Shown in pieces: positions 1 to 5,797 of a DNA stretch of 10,859 bases. Position 1 is the stretch's first letter; the number at the start of each line of letters is the position of its first letter. The position numbers and the translations under genes were made by a program. The notes under the pieces are model-generated. The model was not told the origin of the DNA and did not search any database. It saw nothing but the letters and a program-made list of their open reading frames with translations. This DNA is from JAFGTE01 sp965369305 (lineage in GTDB: Bacteria; Patescibacteriota; Gracilibacteria; UM-FILTER-43-11), in contig CBDUQG010000034.1 of NCBI GenBank assembly GCA_965369305.1, positions 1-10,859 on the forward strand, in the 5' to 3' direction.

Positions 1-6
1 AAATGA

Positions 7-12
7 TATAAT
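7..12 (+). promoter_or_regulatory. -10 box of a promoter for pilT
   Basis: A perfect TATAAT lies 23 bp before the pilT ATG. The matching -35 box would fall outside the window. A start about 7 nt downstream would give a leader of roughly 17 nt. The sequence up to the ATG is nearly pure A/T with no Shine-Dalgarno motif. A second weaker TATAAA lies at 27-32. Confidence 0.5.
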
Positions 13-35
13 TATAGGAAAATAAATATAAAAAT

Positions 36-1100
36 ATGGCACTCGATCTCAAAGGAGTTATGAAACAGGCGGCGGACCATCATTCGCCCGACATTCACTT
101 TCAAGTGGGCCAACCTCCGGTTATCAGACTAAGAACAGGAGCACTCAGCGCCCTTGAAAAAGCGCCGATACTAACCAAGGAGGATATTGAAAGCATCATT
201 GACGGCGTTACCACTGAAGATCAGAAGAAGGTCTTTGCGGAAAACCTGCAGCTTGATTTCTCTTATCATATAGAGGGAATTAGTCGCTTCCGTGTGAATG
301 TTTTTCAGGAGCATCGTGGACCCGCCATTGCTTTTCGCTTGATCCCGGATCAGATCCCAACACTGGATGAGCTCAACATGGATGAGGTTGTTAAAAGTAT
401 GGCCATGATGCACAGTGGCTTGATCTTGGTGACCGGTCCGACAGGGATGGGTAAATCTACCGTCATTGCCTCCATGATCGATTACATCAACAAAAACCGT
501 AGTGCCCATATCATCACTATTGAAGACCCGATCGAGTTCCTATATAACTCTGAGGGCTGCCTCTTTTCTCAGCGAGAGCTCAATGTTCATACACACAGTT
601 TTGCCAGCGCCATCAAGGCGGCACTCCGCCAGGACCCGGACATCGTGATGGTGGGGGAGATGCGTGACCTTGAAACGATTTCAGCAGCGATCACACTCGC
701 TGAAACAGGTCATCTGGTTCTCTCAACCCTGCACACCATTGATGCGGCTCAGACAGTGGATCGTATCATTGATGTGTTCCCATCTCATCAGCAGGCTCAG
801 ATCAGAGCCCAGCTGGCAGCCACCCTTAAAGGCGTTATTTCTCAGACGCTCGTTCCGCGGGCAGATGGCAATGGGCGTGTGGCGGCACGCGAAATCATGG
901 TAGTTAATGACGCCATCCAGAACTGTATTGTTAAGAGAGAGACTAGTCAGATATACTCTATTATGCAGATCAATGCTGACCAGGGAATGCGCCTCATGGA
1001 TGATTCACTCGAAATGCTGGTGCATCAAAATGTCATCACTCCCGAAGACGCTATTTCCCATGCGTCTGATGGCCAATCGCTTTACCACAAACTCAACTAG
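36..1100 (+). CDS. pilT: PilT/PilU-family type IV pilus retraction ATPase
   Basis: A 354-residue hexameric secretion-type ATPase of the PilT branch, which drives pilus depolymerisation (twitching, surface retraction, DNA uptake) from the cytoplasmic base of the pilus. The N-terminal PAS-like domain (about 1-110) carries a form of the family's DLHL..G motif (DIHFQVGQPP, 19-28). The RecA-like domain has Walker A GPTGMGKST (134-142), the Asp box ITIEDPIEFLY (160-170), Walker B DIVMVGEMRD (202-211) and the His box TGHLVLSTLHT (224-234). The length fits PilT and PilU rather than the longer PilB or GspE. The C-terminal AIRNLIRE-like element of PilT is diverged (NAIQNCIVKRE, 291-301), so PilT versus PilU is unresolved. 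ATG at 36 starts a normal N-terminus. No other pilus gene is in view. The stop is TAG, one base before the next ATG. Confidence 0.93.
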   Translation: MALDLKGVMKQAADHHSPDIHFQVGQPPVIRLRTGALSALEKAPILTKEDIESIIDGVTTEDQKKVFAENLQLDFSYHIEGISRFRVNVFQEHRGPAIAFRLIPDQIPTLDELNMDEVVKSMAMMHSGLILVTGPTGMGKSTVIASMIDYINKNRSAHIITIEDPIEFLYNSEGCLFSQRELNVHTHSFASAIKAALRQDPDIVMVGEMRDLETISAAITLAETGHLVLSTLHTIDAAQTVDRIIDVFPSHQQAQIRAQLAATLKGVISQTLVPRADGNGRVAAREIMVVNDAIQNCIVKRETSQIYSIMQINADQGMRLMDDSLEMLVHQNVITPEDAISHASDGQSLYHKLN

Positions 1101-1101
1101 A

Positions 1102-1320
1102 ATGTTCGCCAGGCTTAAATCACTGTTTAGAAGCAAGGATGCCAGAGAGCTAGATGCAGCGACTAATAATTTTGACGAGCTCATGAAAATGGTCGATGAA
1201 GACCAGCTTGATCTAAAGAAGCTCGAACGGCATGTGCAGGACGAATTTAATGAAATAGAAGAAGGGCTTGAGGGGATACGCGAAGGAGTGGATAAAGTGG
1301 TTAAAAAGGAGGATGTATAA
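1102..1320 (+). CDS. small acidic helical protein, unknown function, coupled to pilT
   Basis: A 72-residue ORF starting one base after the pilT stop (TAG-A-ATG). The first 14 residues are basic (MFARLKSLFRSKDAR). The rest is very rich in E, D and K with a heptad-like run of hydrophobics (FDELMKMV, LDLKKLERHV, FNEIEEGLEGI, VDKVVKK), so it is predicted helical, probably a short coiled coil with an amphipathic N-terminus. There is no signal peptide, membrane segment or cysteine. I do not recognise a family. The tight junction suggests co-translation with pilT and perhaps a role with the pilus motor, but that rests on position alone. A longer reading of the frame from 907 would overlap pilT and is unlikely. 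It ends in TAA. Confidence 0.72.
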   Translation: MFARLKSLFRSKDARELDAATNNFDELMKMVDEDQLDLKKLERHVQDEFNEIEEGLEGIREGVDKVVKKEDV

Positions 1321-1333
1321 GCTAAATAAAGGT

Positions 1334-1362
1334 TTGACGCAGTCATCTTAAGCCTATAAGAT
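1334..1362 (+). promoter_or_regulatory. promoter for pyrH-frr-rseP
   Basis: TTGACG (1334-1339, 5/6 match to the -35 consensus) is followed after exactly 17 bp by TAAGAT (1357-1362, 4/6 match to -10). An overlapping TATAAG sits at 1355-1360. The predicted start near 1369 leaves about 19 nt before the pyrH ATG. The -10 box lies inside the 3' arm of an inverted repeat that also looks like the terminator of the upstream unit. Confidence 0.55.
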
Positions 1363-1369
1363 GGTTTTT
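1341..1369 (+). terminator. intrinsic terminator-like hairpin after the pilT unit, overlapping the pyrH promoter
   Basis: CATCTTA (1344-1350) and TAAGATG (1357-1363) form a perfect 7-bp stem with a 6-nt loop. In RNA it can extend by U-G, G-U and A-U pairs to 1341-1366. A run of five T follows at 1365-1369. The stem is A/T-rich, so strength is uncertain. Because it covers the -10 box, it could instead be an operator. Confidence 0.45.
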
Positions 1370-1387
1370 GAACGTAACTAAAGCCAA

Positions 1388-2104
1388 ATGGCTGCAAGAA
1401 AAAAATACAAAAGGGTCATGCTCAAGATCTCCGGTGAGGTACTTGGAAACGGAAGTGGGCAGGGGATTGATACTAAGGCTTTGACCAAGATCGCCAAAGA
1501 ACTTGTTGACCTCAATAAGCACAAGATTCAGGTGGTGGTTGTTAATGGCGGAGGAAACATTTGGCGCTACCGAGACACCAAAAGTTCCGGTATCGAGCGC
1601 ACCACTTCCGACTACATGGGTATGATGGCGACCATTATGAACGGCGTCGCTCTTCAGAGTGCCATCGAAAAAAACGGGGCTCATTGCCGTGTGGCAACAT
1701 CACTCGATCTCCCTCAAATTGCGGAACCCTACATTAGACGCCGGGCCATCAGACACCTTGAGAAAAACCGTATTGTCATCTGTGCAGGGGGAACAGGTAA
1801 TCCCTATTTCACCACCGACACTGCCGCTGCACTTCGTGCAGTCGAACTAGAATGTGATGTTATCCTCAAGGCCACAAAAGTAGATGGGGTGTACACCGCT
1901 GACCCGGAAAAAGACAAGAAAGCCAAGCTCTACAAGAAGCTTTCATACCTTGAAGCAATCGAAGGTAATTTACAGGTGATGGATCAGACGGCCTTCTCAC
2001 TCTGCCGGGAAAGCAATATGAAGATCGTCGTTTTTAACATGCATAAAAAGAATGCCATTCTTCATGCCGCTCAAGGCAAAGACATTGGCACACTAGTATC
2101 CTAA
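1388..2104 (+). CDS. pyrH: UMP kinase
   Basis: Bacterial-type UMP kinase of the amino-acid kinase fold, 238 residues (the usual length). It phosphorylates UMP to UDP with ATP in the cytoplasm. Visible motifs are LKISGEVLG at the start of the fold (12-20), VNGGGNIWR (52-60, normally GGGNIFRG), DYMGMMATIMNGVAL (75-89), CAGGTGNPYFTTDTAAALRA (132-151, nucleotide binding), KATKVDGVYTADPEK (161-175) and VMDQTAFSLCRESN (197-210). The glycine that usually follows GGGN[IF]R is tyrosine here. It is the first gene of a pyrH-frr-rseP run, a pairing with frr that is very common in bacteria. No Shine-Dalgarno is seen before the ATG. The stop is TAA. Confidence 0.96.
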   Translation: MAARKKYKRVMLKISGEVLGNGSGQGIDTKALTKIAKELVDLNKHKIQVVVVNGGGNIWRYRDTKSSGIERTTSDYMGMMATIMNGVALQSAIEKNGAHCRVATSLDLPQIAEPYIRRRAIRHLEKNRIVICAGGTGNPYFTTDTAAALRAVELECDVILKATKVDGVYTADPEKDKKAKLYKKLSYLEAIEGNLQVMDQTAFSLCRESNMKIVVFNMHKKNAILHAAQGKDIGTLVS

Positions 2105-2114
2105 TCATTAACTC

Positions 2115-2672
2115 ATGCCAGACCAGATCATCAGTGAGGCGAAGCAGAAGATGCAAAATGCCCTCAACTATTTACACGAAGAATATGGAAAGCTGCAGAC
2201 AGGCCGCGCCAATGCAGCACTCGTTGAGAATCTTGAAATAGAAGTTTTCGGATCAAATATGCCGCTGAAAGGTCTTGCCAACATCTCTATCCCTGAATCA
2301 AACCAGATTGCCATCCAGCCTTGGAACCGTGACCATCTTCCGAACATCGAAAAGGCCATTCGTGATGGTAGCCTTGGCCTCAATCCGAGTAATGATGGAA
2401 ACATGATTCGCATCATACTGCCTCCGCTGACTGAGGAGCGCCGAAAGGAGCTGGTGAAACTGGTCCATAAATATGGAGAGGAAACCCGTGTTTCCATTCG
2501 CAATGCACGCCACGAAGCACTCAAAAAAATGGAGGCCCTTGAAAAGAGTAAGGAAATCAGCGAAGACGAATTGGCTGGTCGAGAAAAAGAGCTTCAGAAA
2601 GTCGTTGACGACTTCAACACCAAGGTGGAAGAAGATGCTAAGCACAAGGAGAAAGATATAATGACCGTATAG
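2115..2672 (+). CDS. frr: ribosome recycling factor
   Basis: A 185-residue RRF, full length. With EF-G it splits post-termination ribosomes. Family signatures are LQTGRANAALVENLEIEVFG (27-46), the IAIQPWNRDHLPNIEKAI region (70-87), NMIRIILPPLTEERRKELVK (96-115) and SIRNARHEALKKM (126-138). The long helices of domain I at both ends pack as a three-helix bundle around the small domain II. It starts 10 bp after the pyrH stop with no Shine-Dalgarno, so it is probably cotranscribed and perhaps reached by reinitiation. The stop is TAG. A perfect TATAAT (2657-2662) occurs by its 3' end but lacks a -35 partner. Confidence 0.97.
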   Translation: MPDQIISEAKQKMQNALNYLHEEYGKLQTGRANAALVENLEIEVFGSNMPLKGLANISIPESNQIAIQPWNRDHLPNIEKAIRDGSLGLNPSNDGNMIRIILPPLTEERRKELVKLVHKYGEETRVSIRNARHEALKKMEALEKSKEISEDELAGREKELQKVVDDFNTKVEEDAKHKEKDIMTV

Positions 2673-2679
2673 CCCAGAT

Positions 2680-3789
2680 ATGATCCTTCTTACCATTTTG
2701 GTCTTCATCATTATCTTTTCTGTCCTAGTCCTTGTTCATGAATGGGGGCATTTTTACTTTGCCCGCCGCGCCGGCATCAAGGTCGAAGAGTTTGGGATTG
2801 GGTTACCGCCCCGCGCAAAAAAAATCTTCAAGGACAAGCAGGGTACCATTTACTCTCTGAACTGGATCCCTTTTGGAGGATATGTCAGGCTTTATGGTGA
2901 AGATAGTAGCGATCCTAAAGTGCTCAGGGCTAAAAACAGTTTTGCCTCGAAGACGAAATTGCAAAGAACCTCTGTGATTGTAGCGGGCGTTTTCATGAAC
3001 TTTGTTCTGGCCTGGGTGCTTATCACCATCGGCTTCATGGTTGGGATGAAACCCTTCTTGGTAAATGAAGCAGATTTAGCAAGGGCCACAGCGGAAGGTT
3101 TGATTGAAATGAAGCAGGTGCTTTATGTTCACGAAATTTCACCGGATTCGCCACTATCTGAAACTGACTTAATGTCCGGAGACATGGTCACCAGCATTGA
3201 TGGGCAGATCGTTCCAATGGCTGATCAGCTTCCTGCGTACCTGCAGCCTGGTAAGCCCGTAGAACTGGGTATTCTGAGGGCTGAAAACGAGGGCTCCTTA
3301 ACAGTTGTGCCGGATGAAGAAGGGCGTCTTGGCTTCACCGTTTCAAACTCTCCTTACATTGTTTATCTGGAGGATGAACAGTACTCGCTACTGAAGGCAC
3401 CCGTGGCAGCGATCAAAGAAGTTGGCCGTTTGTCATATTTGACGCTCGATATGCTCGGTGATGTCATCGTTAGTCTGGTCAAAAAATTCACTGTTCCCGA
3501 TGGAGTGGCTGGCCCGGTGGGTATTGCTAAGCTGACCTACCACTTCACCCAAGAAGGCATCATTGCCTTGATGCAATTTGCCGCGCTGCTTTCCATTTCA
3601 CTTGGTGTCATTAATATTATGCCTTTCCCGGCACTTGATGGTGGTCGCTTTTTGTTCATCATTTTTGAGATCATTTTAAGGAGGCGTCCGAGTGCCAAGT
3701 GGGAAGCCACAATTCACGCGGTAGGCTTCGCACTTTTGATGCTTCTCATCCTTGTGATCACCTGGAATGACATTGTGAATCTGTTTTAA
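2680..3789 (+). CDS. rseP: RseP-type site-2 intramembrane zinc metalloprotease
   Basis: A 369-residue membrane protease of the M50B/RseP family, which cuts transmembrane segments such as anti-sigma factors or signal-peptide remnants. Zinc site HEWGH is at 20-24 within the first membrane segment. FGGYVR (65-70) is followed by a second segment around AGVFMNFVLAWVLI (102-115). A single PDZ-like domain occupies about 147-222, fewer than the two of E. coli RseP. GPVGIA (278-283) and NIMPFPALDGGR (312-323, third zinc ligand D320) lie before a final membrane helix (345-361). In many bacteria uppS, cdsA and dxr lie between frr and rseP. Here rseP follows frr by 7 bp. Its target is unknown. It ends in tandem TAA-TAG. 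Confidence 0.94.
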   Translation: MILLTILVFIIIFSVLVLVHEWGHFYFARRAGIKVEEFGIGLPPRAKKIFKDKQGTIYSLNWIPFGGYVRLYGEDSSDPKVLRAKNSFASKTKLQRTSVIVAGVFMNFVLAWVLITIGFMVGMKPFLVNEADLARATAEGLIEMKQVLYVHEISPDSPLSETDLMSGDMVTSIDGQIVPMADQLPAYLQPGKPVELGILRAENEGSLTVVPDEEGRLGFTVSNSPYIVYLEDEQYSLLKAPVAAIKEVGRLSYLTLDMLGDVIVSLVKKFTVPDGVAGPVGIAKLTYHFTQEGIIALMQFAALLSISLGVINIMPFPALDGGRFLFIIFEIILRRRPSAKWEATIHAVGFALLMLLILVITWNDIVNLF

Positions 3790-3800
3790 TAGAGCCATTT

Positions 3801-3837
3801 TTGACAGGTTTTAAATCGGGGTCACAATGCCTGTCAA
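3801..3837 (+). repeat. 8-bp inverted repeat in the rseP-dnaA gap
   Basis: TTGACAGG (3801-3808) is mirrored by CCTGTCAA (3830-3837) with 21 nt between. The left arm contains a perfect -35 hexamer. CACAAT (3823-3828) sits 16 bp further on as a possible -10. It could be a promoter with a flanking operator, or an RNA stem. Its right arm shares two bases with the following terminator stem. Confidence 0.5.
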
Positions 3838-3859
3838 GCGTCAACACGCTTTTCTTTTC
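3836..3859 (+). terminator. intrinsic terminator after rseP
   Basis: AAGCGT (3836-3841), a CAAC loop and ACGCTT (3846-3851) form a 6-bp stem that runs directly into TTTTCTTTTC (3850-3859). This is the expected form and place for a terminator 47 bp after the rseP stop. The stem is short, so efficiency is uncertain. Confidence 0.55.
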
Positions 3860-3883
3860 AAATCAAAAATCATCCATTAATAT
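3855..3883 (+). promoter_or_regulatory. candidate dnaA promoter
   Basis: TTTTCA (3855-3860, 4/6) and TAATAT (3878-3883, 4/6) are separated by 17 bp and lie just beyond the rseP terminator. Start would be near 3890, giving a dnaA leader of about 65 nt that contains the hairpin at 3897-3939. The upstream TTGACA at 3801 is an alternative, but its transcript would cross the terminator at once. Confidence 0.35.
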
Positions 3884-3896
3884 CTAGTTCCAAGAT

Positions 3897-3939
3897 AAAA
3901 ATAAAACACCTGTGGCCAAGGCCACCTATTTTTATTTTT
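3897..3939 (+). promoter_or_regulatory. two-part hairpin with terminator-like T tract in the dnaA leader
   Basis: GTGGCC (3912-3917) pairs with GGCCAC (3920-3925). In RNA the loop would open to CAAG with a 5-bp core stem. Outside it, AAAAATAAAA (3897-3906) is the exact reverse complement of TTTTATTTTT (3930-3939), so the arms extend the hairpin around a small internal loop. The T-rich tract continues to 3950. The shape is that of a bidirectional intrinsic terminator, yet it ends 12-18 nt before the dnaA start codon, so attenuation or translational control of dnaA is possible. It could also be a second terminator for rseP. Confidence 0.5.
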
Positions 3940-3957
3940 GCTACTTTTTTATTGCTC

Positions 3958-5367
3958 GTGAAAGAACTTTGGATCAAAATCATCGAGAAACTTTCCGAAG
4001 ATCTCTCACATGCCCAGCTCATCACCTGGTTCAAAAATACAGCCATTCTTGGAATCGAGGAGGGGACTTTGAAGGTGGGTCTACCGCTTCCATTTTTTCT
4101 CGGATGGCATCAGACACACTACGCCAAAAAAACACTTGAAGCAGCCAAGAGTATTGATCCAAAGATCACCGGTATTGATTACACAGTAGATATCACCCTG
4201 ACCGATGGTAGTCCGCTGGTGGTTGATTTGATCAAGCATTTTCCAGGTAAAACAGCCCGTAAGCTTCCTAATAAAAACGAAACCAGAAATAAGGAGGGGG
4301 TTATCTCAAAAATCCTCAACCCATCCTACACGCTTGATAATTTCATCACTTCCCCCGAAAACCGCCTGGCTCATGCTGCTTGTCAGAACGTGGCCAAGTA
4401 TCCGGGCCAGAACTACAATCCACTCTTTATATATGGAGGGGTTGGTCTCGGAAAAACTCACCTACTTCAGGCGACCGGAACCGAGATGATCAAGAATGAT
4501 CCATCTCGCCATGTGGTTTACACGACGACTGAGAACTTTGTGAATGAGGTGATTAAGGGGATCAGGTCCAAGAACATGGATTACATCCGCAAAAAATACC
4601 GCCAGGTCGATGCCCTGATCATTGATGACATTCAGTTCATTGCCAACAAAGAACGCTGTGAAGAAGAGTTCTTTCACACCTTCAACGCCCTCTTCGAAGA
4701 AGGTAAGCAGCTCATCCTAAGCTCTGACCGGCCCCCGCAAGAACTACAACTCCTAAGCGACCGCCTGACCTCTCGTTTCGAATCTGGCATGCTCATCGAC
4801 GTAAAGATGCCTGATTACGAAACTCGTCTGGCGATCCTGCAGGCTAAATGTAAGGAGGCTCAGGTTTTCATCAATCAGGATGTGCTCGAGTTCATCGCTT
4901 TCAACATCAATCATAGTGTTCGCGCTCTGGAAGGTGTCCTCAAGCAGGCCATCGCCAACTATGAGCTGGAACACACGGCGCCAACCGTTAAGTCTGTTGC
5001 TGCAATGCTAAGAACCACTCAACGAAAAGAAATCAAGATGGTTGGCTTCATTCCTGAACAGAAAGAGCCGAAAGGAGCAGTCACTATCGATCTGCTCATC
5101 GATTCCGTTTCCGATTACTTCACCGTCCCTAAAAGCGAAGTGATGGGACAGTCTCGCATGAGGGACTACACCCTTCCACGTCAGGTCATCATGTATTTGG
5201 CTTCCACCAAGCTTCGCGTATCGCTCAGTAAAATCGGCCAGGCACTAGGCAACCGAAATCACACCACTGTCATGCATTCCATTGGCAAAATCAAGGAGCA
5301 GATCAAAAACGACCGACAACTCCTCCGAGACGTCAATGCCATCACCCGCGAAGTAGGGATCCACTAG
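3958..5367 (+). CDS. dnaA: chromosomal replication initiator protein DnaA
   Basis: Replication initiator that binds DnaA boxes and unwinds the origin. It has 469 residues from GTG at 3958. TTG at 3952 adds two residues and cannot be excluded. No ATG is in frame before the AAA+ domain, so a non-ATG start is required. Numbered from the TTG: domain I about 1-85 (KELWIKIIEKL), a short linker to about 120, then AAA+ domain III from NPSYTLDNFI with Walker A GGVGLGKTHLL (162-172), Walker B LIIDDIQFI (222-230), LSSD sensor (256-259), RLTSRF (271-276) and VRALEG sensor 2 (323-328). Domain IV carries TLPRQVIMYLA (407-417) and the signature ALGNRNHTTVMHSIGKI (431-447). The usual GGRDHTTV reads GNRNHTTV here. 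dnaN is not adjacent. The tandem stop is TAG-TAA, overlapping the opposing gene's stop. Confidence 0.96.
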   Translation: MKELWIKIIEKLSEDLSHAQLITWFKNTAILGIEEGTLKVGLPLPFFLGWHQTHYAKKTLEAAKSIDPKITGIDYTVDITLTDGSPLVVDLIKHFPGKTARKLPNKNETRNKEGVISKILNPSYTLDNFITSPENRLAHAACQNVAKYPGQNYNPLFIYGGVGLGKTHLLQATGTEMIKNDPSRHVVYTTTENFVNEVIKGIRSKNMDYIRKKYRQVDALIIDDIQFIANKERCEEEFFHTFNALFEEGKQLILSSDRPPQELQLLSDRLTSRFESGMLIDVKMPDYETRLAILQAKCKEAQVFINQDVLEFIAFNINHSVRALEGVLKQAIANYELEHTAPTVKSVAAMLRTTQRKEIKMVGFIPEQKEPKGAVTIDLLIDSVSDYFTVPKSEVMGQSRMRDYTLPRQVIMYLASTKLRVSLSKIGQALGNRNHTTVMHSIGKIKEQIKNDRQLLRDVNAITREVGIH

Positions 5368-5714
5368 TAACGGGCGAAGGTTTCAATGAAACTTCCGCAG
5401 AAGTCGCGAAGTTCCTCACGAATCAGAGTCACATCAAGTTGATTGACTGCTTCTTCCACGATACCGTCATGAACAATCTGGCTGGACTTATTGTAAGTCA
5501 TGGCTGCCTGGTTGGGATTCTTTTCAACGTGAGCAGAAAGCGTCATCTCTGAATCACATCGTTCACAGTTAACATCAAAGAGGCATTCGTTATCCACAAT
5601 ATCAGTAATCTCAATGTTGTGAGGTAGGATAGCTGACTCGCATTCAACGCAGCTTAGTGACTGAGATATCTGAGAGTAAATCTCATGAATGTCATGGTGA
5701 TTCAGATTTTTCAT
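5364..5714 (-). CDS. small four-cysteine (zinc-ribbon-like) protein, unknown function
   Basis: A 116-residue acidic protein that I do not recognise. The N-terminal half has CVEC (22-25) and CERC (50-53), two CxxC knuckles 24 residues apart, as in a zinc ribbon. Between them is a strand-like stretch (LPHNIEITDIV, LFDVN). The C-terminal half (about 75-112) looks helical, with one further cysteine at 106. It lacks a signal peptide or membrane segment. A good promoter lies directly upstream, so it is probably expressed independently of pyrC. Its TAG stop overlaps that of dnaA, converging in one CTAG at 5364-5367. It also contains a perfect DnaA box. A DNA- or RNA-binding or regulatory role would suit a zinc ribbon but is a guess. 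Confidence 0.75.
   Translation of the reverse strand: MKNLNHHDIHEIYSQISQSLSCVECESAILPHNIEITDIVDNECLFDVNCERCDSEMTLSAHVEKNPNQAAMTYNKSSQIVHDGIVEEAVNQLDVTLIREELRDFCGSFIETFARY
5590..5598 (+). promoter_or_regulatory. perfect-consensus DnaA box
   Basis: TTATCCACA matches the E. coli R1-type box exactly, about 225 bp past the end of dnaA and inside the four-cysteine gene. I saw no second perfect box. Looser matches are TTATCCACT on the minus strand at 1288-1296, TTATCCTCA at about 1860 and TGTGGCCAA in the dnaA leader. A chance 9-mer in a window this size is not improbable (about 8%). Confidence 0.3.
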
Positions 5715-5740
5715 TTTTATTTTTCTTATGAAATCCTTCC

Positions 5741-5769
5741 ATTATACCTCAAAAAGGCAGGGAAATCAA
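5741..5769 (-). promoter_or_regulatory. promoter for the four-cysteine protein gene
   Basis: On the minus strand, TTGATT (5769-5764, 4/6) is followed after 17 bp by a perfect TATAAT (5746-5741). The predicted start near 5734 gives a leader of about 20 nt. The leader just before the ATG is AAAAATAAAA-like, with no Shine-Dalgarno. Confidence 0.65.
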
Positions 5770-5775
5770 TCCCAG
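5751..5775 (-). terminator. weak terminator-like hairpin after pyrC
   Basis: Read on the minus strand, CTGGGA (5775-5770) and TCCCTG (5763-5758) pair with one T-T mismatch around a 6-nt loop, followed by GCC and five T (5755-5751). It lies 22 bp past the pyrC stop and overlaps the -35 box and spacer of the next promoter. The stem is short and imperfect. Confidence 0.3.
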
Positions 5776-5797
5776 GACTCCAAATCAACTGGACAGA

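Noticed and set aside
907..1101. An upstream extension of the 72-residue ORF into pilT
   Set aside because: It would be read out of frame through conserved PilT sequence. The ATG one base after the pilT stop is a natural start.
2657..2662. A perfect TATAAT near the end of frr as an rseP promoter
   Set aside because: No acceptable -35 hexamer lies 16-18 bp upstream, and it lies in conserved reading of the frr tail. rseP is 7 bp from frr, so readthrough suffices.
3911..3919. TGTGGCCAA in the dnaA leader as an autoregulatory DnaA box
   Set aside because: Only 7 of 9 positions match, with the mismatches in the core, and the bases are explained by the hairpin stem.
3912..4139. A 75-residue frame overlapping the start of dnaA, beginning with a hydrophobic stretch
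   Set aside because: It needs a GTG start within the hairpin, runs out of frame through conserved DnaA domain I, and its residues come from the T-rich tract.
5357..5373. GGATCCACTAGTAACGG, a 17-base match to the BamHI-SpeI polylinker of common TA-cloning and expression vectors, from memory of those vectors
   Set aside because: The match ends at 5373 and both sides are coherent coding sequence: the DnaA C-terminus (VGIH-stop) to the left and the opposing gene's C-terminus to the right. No other vector sequence is present. Coincidence is the simplest reading, though a read-level check for a join here would be cheap.
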